Shown here: piece by piece, positions 23,970 to 29,719 of the stretch
Layout: each line of letters begins with the position of its first letter
Position numbering within the stretch: position 1 is the first letter of the stretch
Virus record (IMG/VR): IMGVR_UViG_3300009130_000049
Location: 1 to 47,207 of that record
Reading direction: 5' to 3' (one strand)
DNA length: 47,207 bases
DNA from: a virus
Notes under the pieces: generated by a model
Told to the model about the DNA's origin: nothing
Database searches by the model: none
The model's input: the letters and a program-made list of their open reading frames with translations, nothing else
Translations under genes and position numbers: made by a program

Positions 23970-25076
23970 TCACTTATCTATAGTTTCACCGAATACTTGG
24001 CGATAAATATCTGCGAGTACCTCCTTGTCGGTGTCTTGGGCTGAGTTATATACAGCATAGCGGAAGGCTTGGCCTATATTTCGCAAGTCCTCTATGCTCT
24101 GGCCCCATGATAGAAGTTCTCGGATGGATATAGTCTGCTCTAGTTTGTTAGTAGTGAACCCAGTCCTAGCTAGGCCCGCGACTTTAACCATCTTGTCTAT
24201 AAAAAACTTAGGCATATCCTTAAACTGTTTTTGTACTAGCTCAATCTCCTCGTCTGGTTTTAGATAGTCTATGTAGACACTACGTCTAATGCGGTTAAGG
24301 GTAGATACATCTTGAATCTCCGCCGTAAACTTACCGCTAGTATCTCCAGTGCCGTTAGTGTTGTCTGTTAGTACTAACTTAAAGTCATGAATCGGTGCTG
24401 CTAGGTTGCGGCTAACACCTTGAGCGTCCTGTAGGTTAAGAACATGGGGGTACTCAAAGGTGGACTGCAAAGCCATCAAACAGTGTGATGGTATACGGAA
24501 CACCTCATCCAGTACTAATAGACCGCCGTGCTTAACTGCGAGAGTGACATCTGTATCACAATGCTTTGTAATAGGGGTGTTAGATACAGGGTCAGTGGTG
24601 ACTTGAGTACTACCCAACAGCTCAGAGACTTCCATCTGTCCGTGACCTGACACTCTAAGGAAAGGCATACAACACTGCGCTGCAATCTCTTTAGCGATAC
24701 TTGTTTTGCCTGTCCCAGTAGGGCCATACAATAACAGAGTACCCTTTGAATACATCCCATACATTACCTCCTCTATAGTCTCAGCGTCTAGGTGGTAGTC
24801 AGTGTCTCGCTCAGGGATTAGGTGACGTACCTCCTCTGCCCAGTACTCCTTATCATAAAAGGGTACGGGTATATCAGGTATAGTAGTAGGTTCCCAACCG
24901 AACACCTCACTAAAGTATAGCTCGTTGTCCTCTAGCTCAAACTCTTTTGGTGTACCTAAATAACTATCTACCTTTTCATCCTTTTCTAGTACTTGACTAA
25001 ACAGGTGAGACTTATCTTCGGTGTTCTTTAGTCTATCATATATCAAAGACTCTAAATCTTTATCTGTACCTGACAT
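23970..25076 (-). CDS. CobS-like AAA+ ATPase
   Basis: 368 residues. Walker A is YGPTGTGKTS (118-125), Walker B is GLLVLDEVF (186-191), sensor 1 is LTDNTNGTGD and the arginine-finger region is LNRIRR. The TDNTNGTGDTSGKF block followed by a partner-binding segment is characteristic of CobS rather than of MoxR proteins in general. CobS-type rings drive the cobalt chelatase or remodel a VWA partner. The CobT-like gene follows directly, so the two proteins probably form one machine. Residues 1-60 are acidic and may regulate ring assembly. Confidence 0.85.
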   Translation of the reverse strand: MSGTDKDLESLIYDRLKNTEDKSHLFSQVLEKDEKVDSYLGTPKEFELEDNELYFSEVFGWEPTTIPDIPVPFYDKEYWAEEVRHLIPERDTDYHLDAETIEEVMYGMYSKGTLLLYGPTGTGKTSIAKEIAAQCCMPFLRVSGHGQMEVSELLGSTQVTTDPVSNTPITKHCDTDVTLAVKHGGLLVLDEVFRIPSHCLMALQSTFEYPHVLNLQDAQGVSRNLAAPIHDFKLVLTDNTNGTGDTSGKFTAEIQDVSTLNRIRRSVYIDYLKPDEEIELVQKQFKDMPKFFIDKMVKVAGLARTGFTTNKLEQTISIRELLSWGQSIEDLRNIGQAFRYAVYNSAQDTDKEVLADIYRQVFGETIDK

Positions 25077-25094
25077 CTTACAATCTCCGTGTCT

Positions 25095-25370
25095 TTAGTG
25101 GGTGGTTGGTGTGATTAGATGGTGACTATCTAAGTAGGGGTCACTTCCTTTATGTATAGTTAATACAGAATCGGGGAATAAATCCCTAAGCAGTAGTGCT
25201 CCTTCTTCTGCATCATATCTGTTGGCATACTCTGACCGAGGCATAGTATATAGAGTATCCATAGCAGTATCTTCATCAGATAGTTGGTCTGCTATATACT
25301 CCTTATACTCAGCGTCATAAGAGACGGGGACACCATCCTTCCTAATATAGTGCGGCATATCATCGCTCAT
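25095..25370 (-). CDS. Small acidic hypothetical protein
   Basis: 91 residues with many Asp, Glu and Tyr residues and no cysteine pairs or membrane helix. A good ribosome site (AGAGGAGC) precedes the ATG at 25370. It is the last small gene before the CobS-like ATPase, with only 18 bases between them. The family was not recognised. Confidence 0.6.
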   Translation of the reverse strand: MSDDMPHYIRKDGVPVSYDAEYKEYIADQLSDEDTAMDTLYTMPRSEYANRYDAEEGALLLRDLFPDSVLTIHKGSDPYLDSHHLITPTTH

Positions 25371-25395
25371 TAGTTCTGCTCCTCTTTTTCTATCA

Positions 25396-25779
25396 TCACT
25401 CAGTCTCCAGTTCTGCGGCTATGCGGTTGCGTACTGCGCTGTACTTACACAGCGGGTCGCCCAACCGTATGTGTTCAAGTAAAAGCGTGTTGCAATCCCG
25501 CAGCAGTTCATCCTTACGTTCAATGTCGGCGAGGAGATGGTCGCGTTCTGCCCAGACCTCCGCGTAGTCTTCCATGGTCTGGTTGTATATCTCATCTTGG
25601 TTTTTGTTACGCTCATTAGCCGCATCCAGTTCGGTTTTGTAGTGCATATAAGAATCGTGTAAATCGCCATACTCCACGCGGGCGACATTAAGTTCGGCGC
25701 GGAGTTCCTCGCAGACTATAAGCAGATGCTCAGTAGATTCCTCCCATGTCATCCCTTGAATGTCTTTCTTGTCAGTCAT
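25396..25779 (-). CDS. Coiled-coil protein (MTDK-type N-terminus)
   Basis: 127 residues from the ATG at 25779, chosen because AAGGAGC lies at proper distance; a longer frame begins 30 codons upstream inside another gene. It is almost wholly coiled coil (AERDHLLADIERKDELLRDC) and ends RNRIAAELETE. That ending and several internal stretches resemble the protein at 25962, so the two look paralogous. The DNA here is visibly richer in GCG and CGC than the surrounding phage genes. Function unknown. Confidence 0.6.
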   Translation of the reverse strand: MTDKKDIQGMTWEESTEHLLIVCEELRAELNVARVEYGDLHDSYMHYKTELDAANERNKNQDEIYNQTMEDYAEVWAERDHLLADIERKDELLRDCNTLLLEHIRLGDPLCKYSAVRNRIAAELETE

Positions 25780-25798
25780 AGTACAAGCTCCTTGGTCA

Positions 25799-25969
25799 TT
25801 ACCTCTGGCTATGGATTGTCCAGTGCTTACCGCAGTTACCGCACACGGATTCAATCTTCCATATATCATCTGATGGTAGGGTTATCCACATATCAGGTTT
25901 GATAAAATGCAGGAACCAACAGTAACCGAAAAACTTTATGGGTTTAAAGGCACTATCTTTGTCAGTCAT
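25799..25969 (-). CDS. 56-residue protein with a CxxC pair
   Basis: ATG at 25969 overlaps the stop of the upstream gene by eight bases, with GGAGAAGG before it. The peptide starts MTDKDSAFKP, is aromatic-rich in the middle (FGYCWFLHFI, WITLPSDDIW) and contains CGNCG near its end. The MTDK start is shared with neighbouring small genes. It may be a small zinc-binding or membrane-associated peptide; the function is unknown. Confidence 0.55.
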   Translation of the reverse strand: MTDKDSAFKPIKFFGYCWFLHFIKPDMWITLPSDDIWKIESVCGNCGKHWTIHSQR

Positions 25970-26606
25970 TGTCCTTCTCCAGTTCTGCGGCTATGTCCCA
26001 ATCAAGTTGGCAGTTATCACACACAGGAAGGCAGTGGTTATCTTTACTACACGCTACAAAGTCTGAGTTTTGTAGCTTTTTACGCAACAACGCATCCTTC
26101 TGCTCACAGTCGTCGCGGAGTTCTTCCCTATCTTTAGCCCAATTATCAGCGATAGATTGCCATAGCTTCAGCTCTCTATCCTTCGCATCCAGTTCGGCTT
26201 GCTTCTGGTCGAGGGCGGTGAGAAGGGTGGCTGAATGCTTAATTTCTACCTCTGCCATAACTTTGGACGCGCCTTCTGGCATAGCGCCTATCACGCGCAA
26301 AGCGTGGCGCGTTTGTAATATGGCGGCTTGCAGGTTATTCGCCTCAACATCCGGCTTATCCTGTTTACTGGTCATCGCTTGCTCTATGGTCGCTTCCAAT
26401 TCAGCAACACGGGCGCGGAGCCTCTCGTTATCGGCGAGCAGGGAATCGCAATCATCCATGCACTCTTGAGTTTTCCAGCTTGGCAGGTTTTCTATTTTGG
26501 TCACTCCGTCTGCGGCGGTACTGGAGAATAGAGGCATAACCCTGCGCCTTGCCTTTTGCCTCTTCCGTATCGCTTCTATATCCGGCGTATCCTGTTTACT
26601 TGTCAT
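25962..26606 (-). CDS. Coiled-coil protein with internally duplicated N-terminus
   Basis: 214 residues. It begins MTSKQDTPDIEAI and, about 77 residues later, repeats MTSKQDKPDVEANN, so it looks like two related genes fused in frame. Coiled-coil segments (ADNERLRARVAELEATIEQA; later AELDAKDREL) alternate with a Cys-rich C-terminal part (VACSKDNHC, VCDNC). The end WDIAAELEKDND resembles the end of the 25396 gene. The codons look different from those of the core genes. Function unknown; recent acquisition or shuffling is likely. Confidence 0.6.
   Translation of the reverse strand: MTSKQDTPDIEAIRKRQKARRRVMPLFSSTAADGVTKIENLPSWKTQECMDDCDSLLADNERLRARVAELEATIEQAMTSKQDKPDVEANNLQAAILQTRHALRVIGAMPEGASKVMAEVEIKHSATLLTALDQKQAELDAKDRELKLWQSIADNWAKDREELRDDCEQKDALLRKKLQNSDFVACSKDNHCLPVCDNCQLDWDIAAELEKDND
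26339..26384 (-). repeat. Imperfect 46-bp repeat, downstream copy (partner 26570-26615)
   Basis: About 40 of 46 bases match the segment at 26570-26615. Each copy covers an AGCGATGAC start context and the codons for MTSKQD-PD-EA. The upstream copy is the real start of the 26606 gene; the downstream copy lies inside it and could act as a second start. Confidence 0.7.
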
Positions 26607-26615
26607 CGCTCGCTC
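26570..26615 (-). repeat. Imperfect 46-bp repeat, upstream copy (partner 26339-26384)
   Basis: This copy contains the start codon (26604-26606) of the 214-residue coiled-coil gene. It matches 26339-26384 at about 40 of 46 positions, counted by eye. Confidence 0.7.
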
Positions 26616-26621
26616 CAGTCC

Positions 26622-26768
26622 TCAGGTTAGTATCTGGTAGAGTAAATCGCAGATGGGTTCAGCGAATACCACAAGGGTTATCGCAAGGGTTCCGAGTGTT
26701 TTATCTTTCAGAGTTAACTCCTTACTGAAGTAATTGTTACTCTTTGAGTCAGTATCTTTATCAGTCAT
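26622..26768 (-). CDS. 48-residue single-span membrane peptide (MTDK-type N-terminus)
   Basis: ATG at 26768 with AAAGGAGAG upstream; it overlaps the previous stop by eight bases. It begins MTDKDTDSKSNNYF and has one hydrophobic helix (TLGTLAITLVVFAEPICDLL, residues 24-43). The opening codons nearly match those of the 25969 gene, so the translation-start module appears to be reused. Function unknown. Confidence 0.6.
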   Translation of the reverse strand: MTDKDTDSKSNNYFSKELTLKDKTLGTLAITLVVFAEPICDLLYQILT

Positions 26769-26934
26769 TGTTCTCTCCTTTAACCTCACGCCACGGGTTA
26801 GTGTATGATACGTAGAACCCGAACTGAGAATCCTCGTCTTGGACGTGACACATACTGGCTAGTAGTTGTGTTACTACTCCCTTGCGCCCGTCGTACTCTA
26901 TAGTCATACCGACTTCAGGTTTTTTACGAGGCAT
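26761..26934 (-). CDS. 57-residue hypothetical protein
   Basis: ATG at 26934, one base after the upstream stop. The peptide reads MPRKKPEVGMTIEYDGRKGV, followed by alternating beta residues, so a small SH3-like barrel is plausible. The 3' end doubles as the ribosome site of the next gene. The family was not recognised. Confidence 0.6.
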   Translation of the reverse strand: MPRKKPEVGMTIEYDGRKGVVTQLLASMCHVQDEDSQFGFYVSYTNPWREVKGENND

Positions 26935-26935
26935 C

Positions 26936-27187
26936 TTACTTCTCCTTAACTACTTGAAAACTAAAGGGATAACCGGGCTCTTTATCTAGAGCCAACAACA
27001 AATCTTTAAAGTCCTTAGTACACAGGTGGTGCGTAATCTTACCTGAAACTTTATCAGTCTCTCGGATAATATACCGGCGCTTACCTCTCCTAGCTTTGCG
27101 ATAAGCTAAAGGAAAGTAACTCAAACATAGTATAATGGCAACCAATAGCCCCACTATACTGACCATGATGTGCAAAAATAATTCCAT
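26936..27187 (-). CDS. Small membrane-anchored protein
   Basis: 83 residues from the ATG at 27187, ten bases after AAGGAG. An in-frame GTG at 27196 is too close to that site. It has an N-terminal membrane helix (FLHIMVSIVGLLVAIILCLS), then a very basic stretch (YRKARRGKRRY) and a cytoplasmic domain of about 45 residues. The positive-inside rule puts the C-terminus in the cytoplasm. It could recruit a host factor to the membrane; the function is unknown. Confidence 0.6.
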   Translation of the reverse strand: MELFLHIMVSIVGLLVAIILCLSYFPLAYRKARRGKRRYIIRETDKVSGKITHHLCTKDFKDLLLALDKEPGYPFSFQVVKEK

Positions 27188-27208
27188 AATACCCACTCTC
27201 CTTCTAGC

Positions 27209-27379
27209 TTAATCGAATCTGATACACTGATAAGACTTGTCTATAGTAGGGCCAGCTACGCGCAGCCCTTCTTCAAGACACTCTTTATAAGTTTGAAAAT
27301 CTTTAGTGTACTCTACAGTTGAGTGTGTATACACTCCATTGTTGTAGTGCAGTACCCAAATAACTAACAAAGCCTTCAT
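27209..27379 (-). CDS. 56-residue protein with N-terminal hydrophobic segment and two cysteines
   Basis: ATG at 27379, TAA at 27209. The peptide starts MKALLVIWVLHYNNGVYTHS and has two cysteines 18 residues apart near the C-terminus, able to form a disulfide. The short hydrophobic start could be a weak export signal or a core strand. Similar small proteins with this look occur in many marine phages. Function unknown. Confidence 0.55.
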   Translation of the reverse strand: MKALLVIWVLHYNNGVYTHSTVEYTKDFQTYKECLEEGLRVAGPTIDKSYQCIRFD

Positions 27380-27419
27380 AATAAACTAGCCCTTATACTA
27401 GATACTATTCAAAATAAAA

Positions 27420-27551
27420 TTAAATAGTATTAAATTTTATTAGTCTATAAAATATATATAATAAAAACAATAAAAGAAAAGGGATACTGCGTATCCCACA
27501 AACATAACACACTAGAAATACTGTGGCTAACAATACACATAATATGAACAT
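27420..27551 (-). CDS. 43-residue two-span membrane peptide
   Basis: ATG at 27551, one base after the TAA of the upstream gene. An in-frame extension upstream would run through that gene and is less likely. The peptide is nearly all hydrophobic (MFILCVLLATVFLVCYVCG and FLLLFLLYIFY) with a short basic tail. The DNA is AT-rich and no strong ribosome site is visible, so coupling is assumed. Confidence 0.45.
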   Translation of the reverse strand: MFILCVLLATVFLVCYVCGIRSIPFLLLFLLYIFYRLIKFNTI

Positions 27552-27552
27552 A

Positions 27553-27849
27553 TTATTTAGGCTCCCTCTCAGATTCAAATGCATAGCATCTATCCCAATC
27601 TTCATGATCAGGTATAGTCTTACGGAATCCGTCTCGGATTTGTTGTGAGTTATAACCCATGCCACGTAGTGTTGCTCTTATAGTGGCAGCATCCACATCA
27701 GCGGCAAGCCACTCACTAATCATCTCATATACCTCATCTAACACTTGTACGTGTTGAGCCAAGTACCTCATAAGCAAATCCCATTGTGGTTTAATGCCCA
27801 TTTCACGCTTGATTCGGTGTAGTTCAGAGTCGCTAATCATGATGTGCAT
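27553..27849 (-). CDS. Hypothetical helical protein
   Basis: 98 residues from the ATG at 27849, preceded by GAGGA at eight bases. It is predicted mostly helical, with a repeated-looking pattern of a helix, GMGYNSQQIRDGFR and a charged tail; the GMGY segment resembles a small helical domain such as UBA. No cysteine pairs or membrane helix. The family was not recognised. Confidence 0.6.
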   Translation of the reverse strand: MHIMISDSELHRIKREMGIKPQWDLLMRYLAQHVQVLDEVYEMISEWLAADVDAATIRATLRGMGYNSQQIRDGFRKTIPDHEDWDRCYAFESEREPK

Positions 27850-27938
27850 TTAATATGTCCTCATTATGTAGGTGATAAGGTGAGCAGTTTTGGAATGGAT
27901 AGCTTACTCAGGCTATGTGCGCTCTCAGGGGGGACGTA

Positions 27939-28316
27939 TTAGGCTACGTCTGACTCCACTAGGGTCTCGAATCCAACCTTGGTCTGCACTCGACCATCGG
28001 CGTTAACGAGTGCTACCTGTACCTGATTATCGCGCTTGTCCGCCATTTCATAGCGGCTACGACCGACCACCCATACTTTAGTATGGCCCCGACCGTTCAC
28101 ATTCAAGATGATGCCAGACTCTCCAGCTTTAGCTGCCAACTCACGAGCCTTCGGTAGCATCCTACGTGCTTGCTCCAACGTCCGCTCCTTAACGGGCGCT
28201 TTAGGCTCCTCGGCACTAGGCTCTGAATCGTCGATTTGCTTTGCAATATAGTCCAGCACCACGCTCATTTTTTCTTCGAGTGATGCAATTCTATCCGCTT
28301 GTTTTGGCTTGCTCAT
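27939..28316 (-). CDS. Hypothetical protein with N-terminal coiled coil
   Basis: 125 residues. The N-terminal 35 residues form a coiled coil (ADRIASLEEKMSVVLDYIAK). A Pro/Glu linker and a basic helix follow (TLEQARRMLPKARELAAKAG), then a beta-rich C-terminus (SGIILNVNGRGHTKVWVVG). The helix plus beta region could bind nucleic acid. A pair of large hairpins lies just upstream in its mRNA. The codon pattern is more GC-rich than that of its neighbours. Confidence 0.6.
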   Translation of the reverse strand: MSKPKQADRIASLEEKMSVVLDYIAKQIDDSEPSAEEPKAPVKERTLEQARRMLPKARELAAKAGESGIILNVNGRGHTKVWVVGRSRYEMADKRDNQVQVALVNADGRVQTKVGFETLVESDVA

Positions 28317-28362
28317 AACGTGATTCCTTCGGCACTTTGGCCGTCAATGGTTTTGGTAAGTA

Positions 28363-28417
28363 ATTAATCTATTTCTCTCTCTTTCACTTCGTGAAAGAAG
28401 AGAGAGAAATAGTTAAT
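28363..28417 (-). other. Long RNA hairpin 1 in the early leftward transcript
   Basis: The arms 28369-28387 and 28391-28412 pair over about 19 bp with one 3-base bulge and a 3-base loop, and AT pairs extend the stem on both sides. It lies in the 181-base gap between two small genes. No T-run follows on the minus strand, so it is not a normal terminator. An RNase III processing site or mRNA-stabilising element is more likely. Confidence 0.7.
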
Positions 28418-28447
28418 TTCTAATGGTTCCGTCGTCCTCGCCCCTTT

Positions 28448-28486
28448 CCACCTAAAACATACCCCCTTCGGGGTATGTTTAGGTGG
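28448..28486 (-). other. Long RNA hairpin 2 in the early leftward transcript
   Basis: A 17-bp stem with a single bulged A and a 4-base loop, 30 bases from hairpin 1. No T-run follows on the minus strand; on the plus strand only TTTGG follows. Together with hairpin 1 it forms a structured intergenic element in the early mRNA. Confidence 0.7.
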
Positions 28487-28497
28487 TTTGGTCGGCC

Positions 28498-28659
28498 CTA
28501 TACGCGGGTGAGCCAGAACGGAGACTCTAAAAGGAGCTTACGCTCCTTATAGTCGAGGCTTTCGAGCCACTCCCAGTCGGCTAAACCCGTGGGCATAACG
28601 AGGGCGGTGTTTTCTACACAAGTAGAAAAGGAAGGATAGTTAATTAGCATCATCATCAT
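28498..28659 (-). CDS. 53-residue hypothetical protein with repeated ATG start
   Basis: Four consecutive ATG codons (28648-28659) start the frame, preceded by CGGAG at nine bases and by the upstream stop at 15 bases. The peptide contains a Trp-rich middle (LADWEWLESLDYKERKLLLE) and ends PFWLTRV. Two perfect short hairpins (28531-28548 and 28610-28629) fall inside the coding sequence. Given the ribosome site and operon spacing it is probably real. Confidence 0.6.
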   Translation of the reverse strand: MMMMLINYPSFSTCVENTALVMPTGLADWEWLESLDYKERKLLLESPFWLTRV

Positions 28660-28674
28660 GGTTTTAATCTCCGA

Positions 28675-28896
28675 TTAAGCGTTATGAAAGTGTTCGAGAA
28701 TGTCGATAACCTGGCCCATAGTATATCCTTTGGATATAAGGTAGGAGGTGGCCCACTCCTCCTCCACTACTTCGTAGTGAGATAACTCCTCGATCCCTTG
28801 ATCGACCCTATTATCATAGACTTCGTCTATGGCTTCTTGCGTGTACCCAGCGAATTCCATCATGCAAGCGAGCGATTCAGCGTCTGAATTTTTCAT
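28675..28896 (-). CDS. First leftward early gene: small acidic protein
   Basis: 73 residues, very acidic (many D and E), mostly helical, with CGGAG eight bases before the ATG. It is the first gene after the leftward promoter at 28934-28962, so it should be made earliest and strongly. Small acidic early phage proteins often bind or mimic host DNA-binding proteins, but nothing here proves that. The family was not recognised. Confidence 0.65.
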   Translation of the reverse strand: MKNSDAESLACMMEFAGYTQEAIDEVYDNRVDQGIEELSHYEVVEEEWATSYLISKGYTMGQVIDILEHFHNA

Positions 28897-28933
28897 TACG
28901 TTAACTCCGTTAAGTTTTGACTATCGAGATTCC

Positions 28934-28962
28934 ATCTTAGCACAGGGGGCCGAGGATAGCAA
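28934..28962 (-). promoter_or_regulatory. Sigma70-type leftward early promoter
   Basis: On the minus strand: TTGCTA (28962-28957), a 17-base spacer and TAAGAT (28939-28934) with the extended -10 TGC directly before it. Transcription would start near 28927, about 30 bases before the first early gene. As no phage RNA polymerase is encoded, a host-type promoter here is expected. Confidence 0.7.
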
Positions 28963-28978
28963 ATCAGCGCTAGGCTAA

Positions 28979-29023
28979 GTAGTTTCCTGAGGCTCCCCCT
29001 AAAGGGAGAGCCGAAGAAACTAC
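28979..29023. repeat. 45-base imperfect inverted repeat
   Basis: Outer arms GTAGTTTC/GAAACTAC are perfect, and an inner GGCTCCCCC/GGGAGAGCC stem has one mismatch. It lies just upstream of the leftward promoter. It may bind a regulator, act as a terminator for reading from the other side, or be part of an origin. Confidence 0.65.
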
Positions 29024-29087
29024 GTAAGAGGCCGTCGAGAGACCGACCTCCAATCGCGAAAGACAATCACGCGGGGACGTGCGGAAG

Positions 29088-29120
29088 ACTACCGCGTAAC
29101 ACACGCGAATAACTACCGCG
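29088..29120. repeat. Direct repeat ACTACCGCG (two copies, 24-base period)
   Basis: Copies at 29088-29096 and 29112-29120, each followed closely by a GTAAC. The surrounding 80 bases are CG-dinucleotide-rich. This could be an iteron-like protein site. Confidence 0.5.
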
Positions 29121-29216
29121 CGTAACGCGAGGATTCTAGGGGTCTATCGAGTTGATATATCTTAAAGGGTTAAAGTACCCCATATTCCTTTTAGTTATGA
29201 ACGAGTTATGACGGGG

Positions 29217-29235
29217 GTTTCACGGTGTTTCACGG
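29217..29235. repeat. Direct repeat GTTTCACGG (two copies, 10-base period)
   Basis: Copies at 29217-29225 and 29227-29235, one helical turn apart, as expected for a site bound by a protein on one face of the DNA. Confidence 0.5.
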
Positions 29236-29347
29236 GTTAAAGTGTAAAAACATCCGACACCATCTTTTTAGACCCGGTCTAGAGGGGGGTTAGGGGTGGC
29301 CCCACCTACGGTGTAATGCACCTTAAAATTTTCTAACAGAAATTATC

Positions 29348-29366
29348 GGATACGGGGGATACGGGG
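29348..29366. repeat. Direct repeat GGATACGGGG (two copies, 9-base period)
   Basis: Copies at 29348-29357 and 29357-29366 share one base. They sit at the edge of the A+T-rich block. Confidence 0.5.
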
Positions 29367-29404
29367 GGTTTGAAACTTAAAGGCCTTAAGAGGGTTTTGG
29401 GGGT

Positions 29405-29531
29405 AGTGTATAAGTTATTGATATTATTAATAGTAAAATAAAAACCCCTTATAAATTATATATATAAGTGGAACCCCTATATATAATATATTATAGTATA
29501 TATATATATATATTAACATACATAGTATATA
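29405..29531. other. A+T-rich block with TA runs; candidate DNA-unwinding element
   Basis: Nearly all A and T except two ACCCCT patches. It contains (TA) runs at about 29457-29466 and 29494-29513. Easy melting next to short direct repeats is the usual look of a phage replication origin. TA runs can also be miscounted in an assembly. Confidence 0.55.
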
Positions 29532-29534
29532 CTA

Positions 29535-29555
29535 AACGCCGCCTCAAGCGGCGTT
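29535..29555. terminator. GC hairpin, possible weak terminator
   Basis: An 8-bp perfect stem AACGCCGC/GCGGCGTT with a 5-base loop. The T-run is poor on both strands (TTAC plus; TTTAG minus). It could insulate the control region from the late promoter. Confidence 0.45.
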
Positions 29556-29586
29556 ACTTAACCAATACTCAACCTCTCTAGTTAAG

Positions 29587-29592
29587 TATAAT
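29587..29592 (+). promoter_or_regulatory. Possible -10 box for the rightward arm
   Basis: A perfect TATAAT about 128 bases before the small-terminase start. No good -35 box lies 16-18 bases upstream, so the promoter would need an activator or another sigma factor. Confidence 0.35.
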
Positions 29593-29719
29593 ATATCAAA
29601 CTTAAGACCATAAAGATTATTTTAACGATATATTGAACTTTTTTCAAATCCCATGGTCTAATAATAGTGTAAGTCGCGTTTTTCTAACTATGCGAATTTC
29701 CAACGGAGGACTAGACCAC

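Larger units (their letters stand above)
28897..29719. other. 823-bp noncoding control region between diverging arms
   Basis: No convincing gene is present. The region holds the leftward promoter, a 45-base inverted repeat (28979-29023), three sets of short direct repeats (29088-29120, 29217-29235, 29348-29366), a repeated GGGTTAAAGT (29167 and 29234), a 13-base palindrome TAGACC-C-GGTCTA (29269-29281), a G-run-rich block, about 130 bases of almost pure A+T (29405-29531) and a GC hairpin (29535-29555). It is the only large gap in the genome and the best candidate for the replication origin and for the physical genome ends. Confidence 0.75.

Noticed and set aside
27420-27665. An 81-codon frame on the minus strand
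   Set aside because: Its first half overlaps the better-supported gene at 27553-27849; only the part from the ATG at 27551 is retained as a 43-residue membrane peptide.
28648-28659. A CAT repeat (four units) that resembles a microsatellite or a His-tag code
   Set aside because: On the minus strand it is four ATG codons at a start site with proper Shine-Dalgarno spacing.
28897-29160. Possible tRNA or structured RNA gene in the control region
   Set aside because: Stable inverted repeats exist, but I could not fold a cloverleaf with anticodon and T-loop consensus.
29088-29366. Short direct repeats considered as a CRISPR array
   Set aside because: Repeat units are only 9-10 bases with different sequences and irregular spacing; there are no spacers or cas1/cas2. 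The Cas4-like gene has an independent phage role.
29494-29513. TA run as a regulatory repeat of its own
   Set aside because: Such runs are common in A+T-rich origins and are easily mis-assembled, so only the block as a whole is reported.
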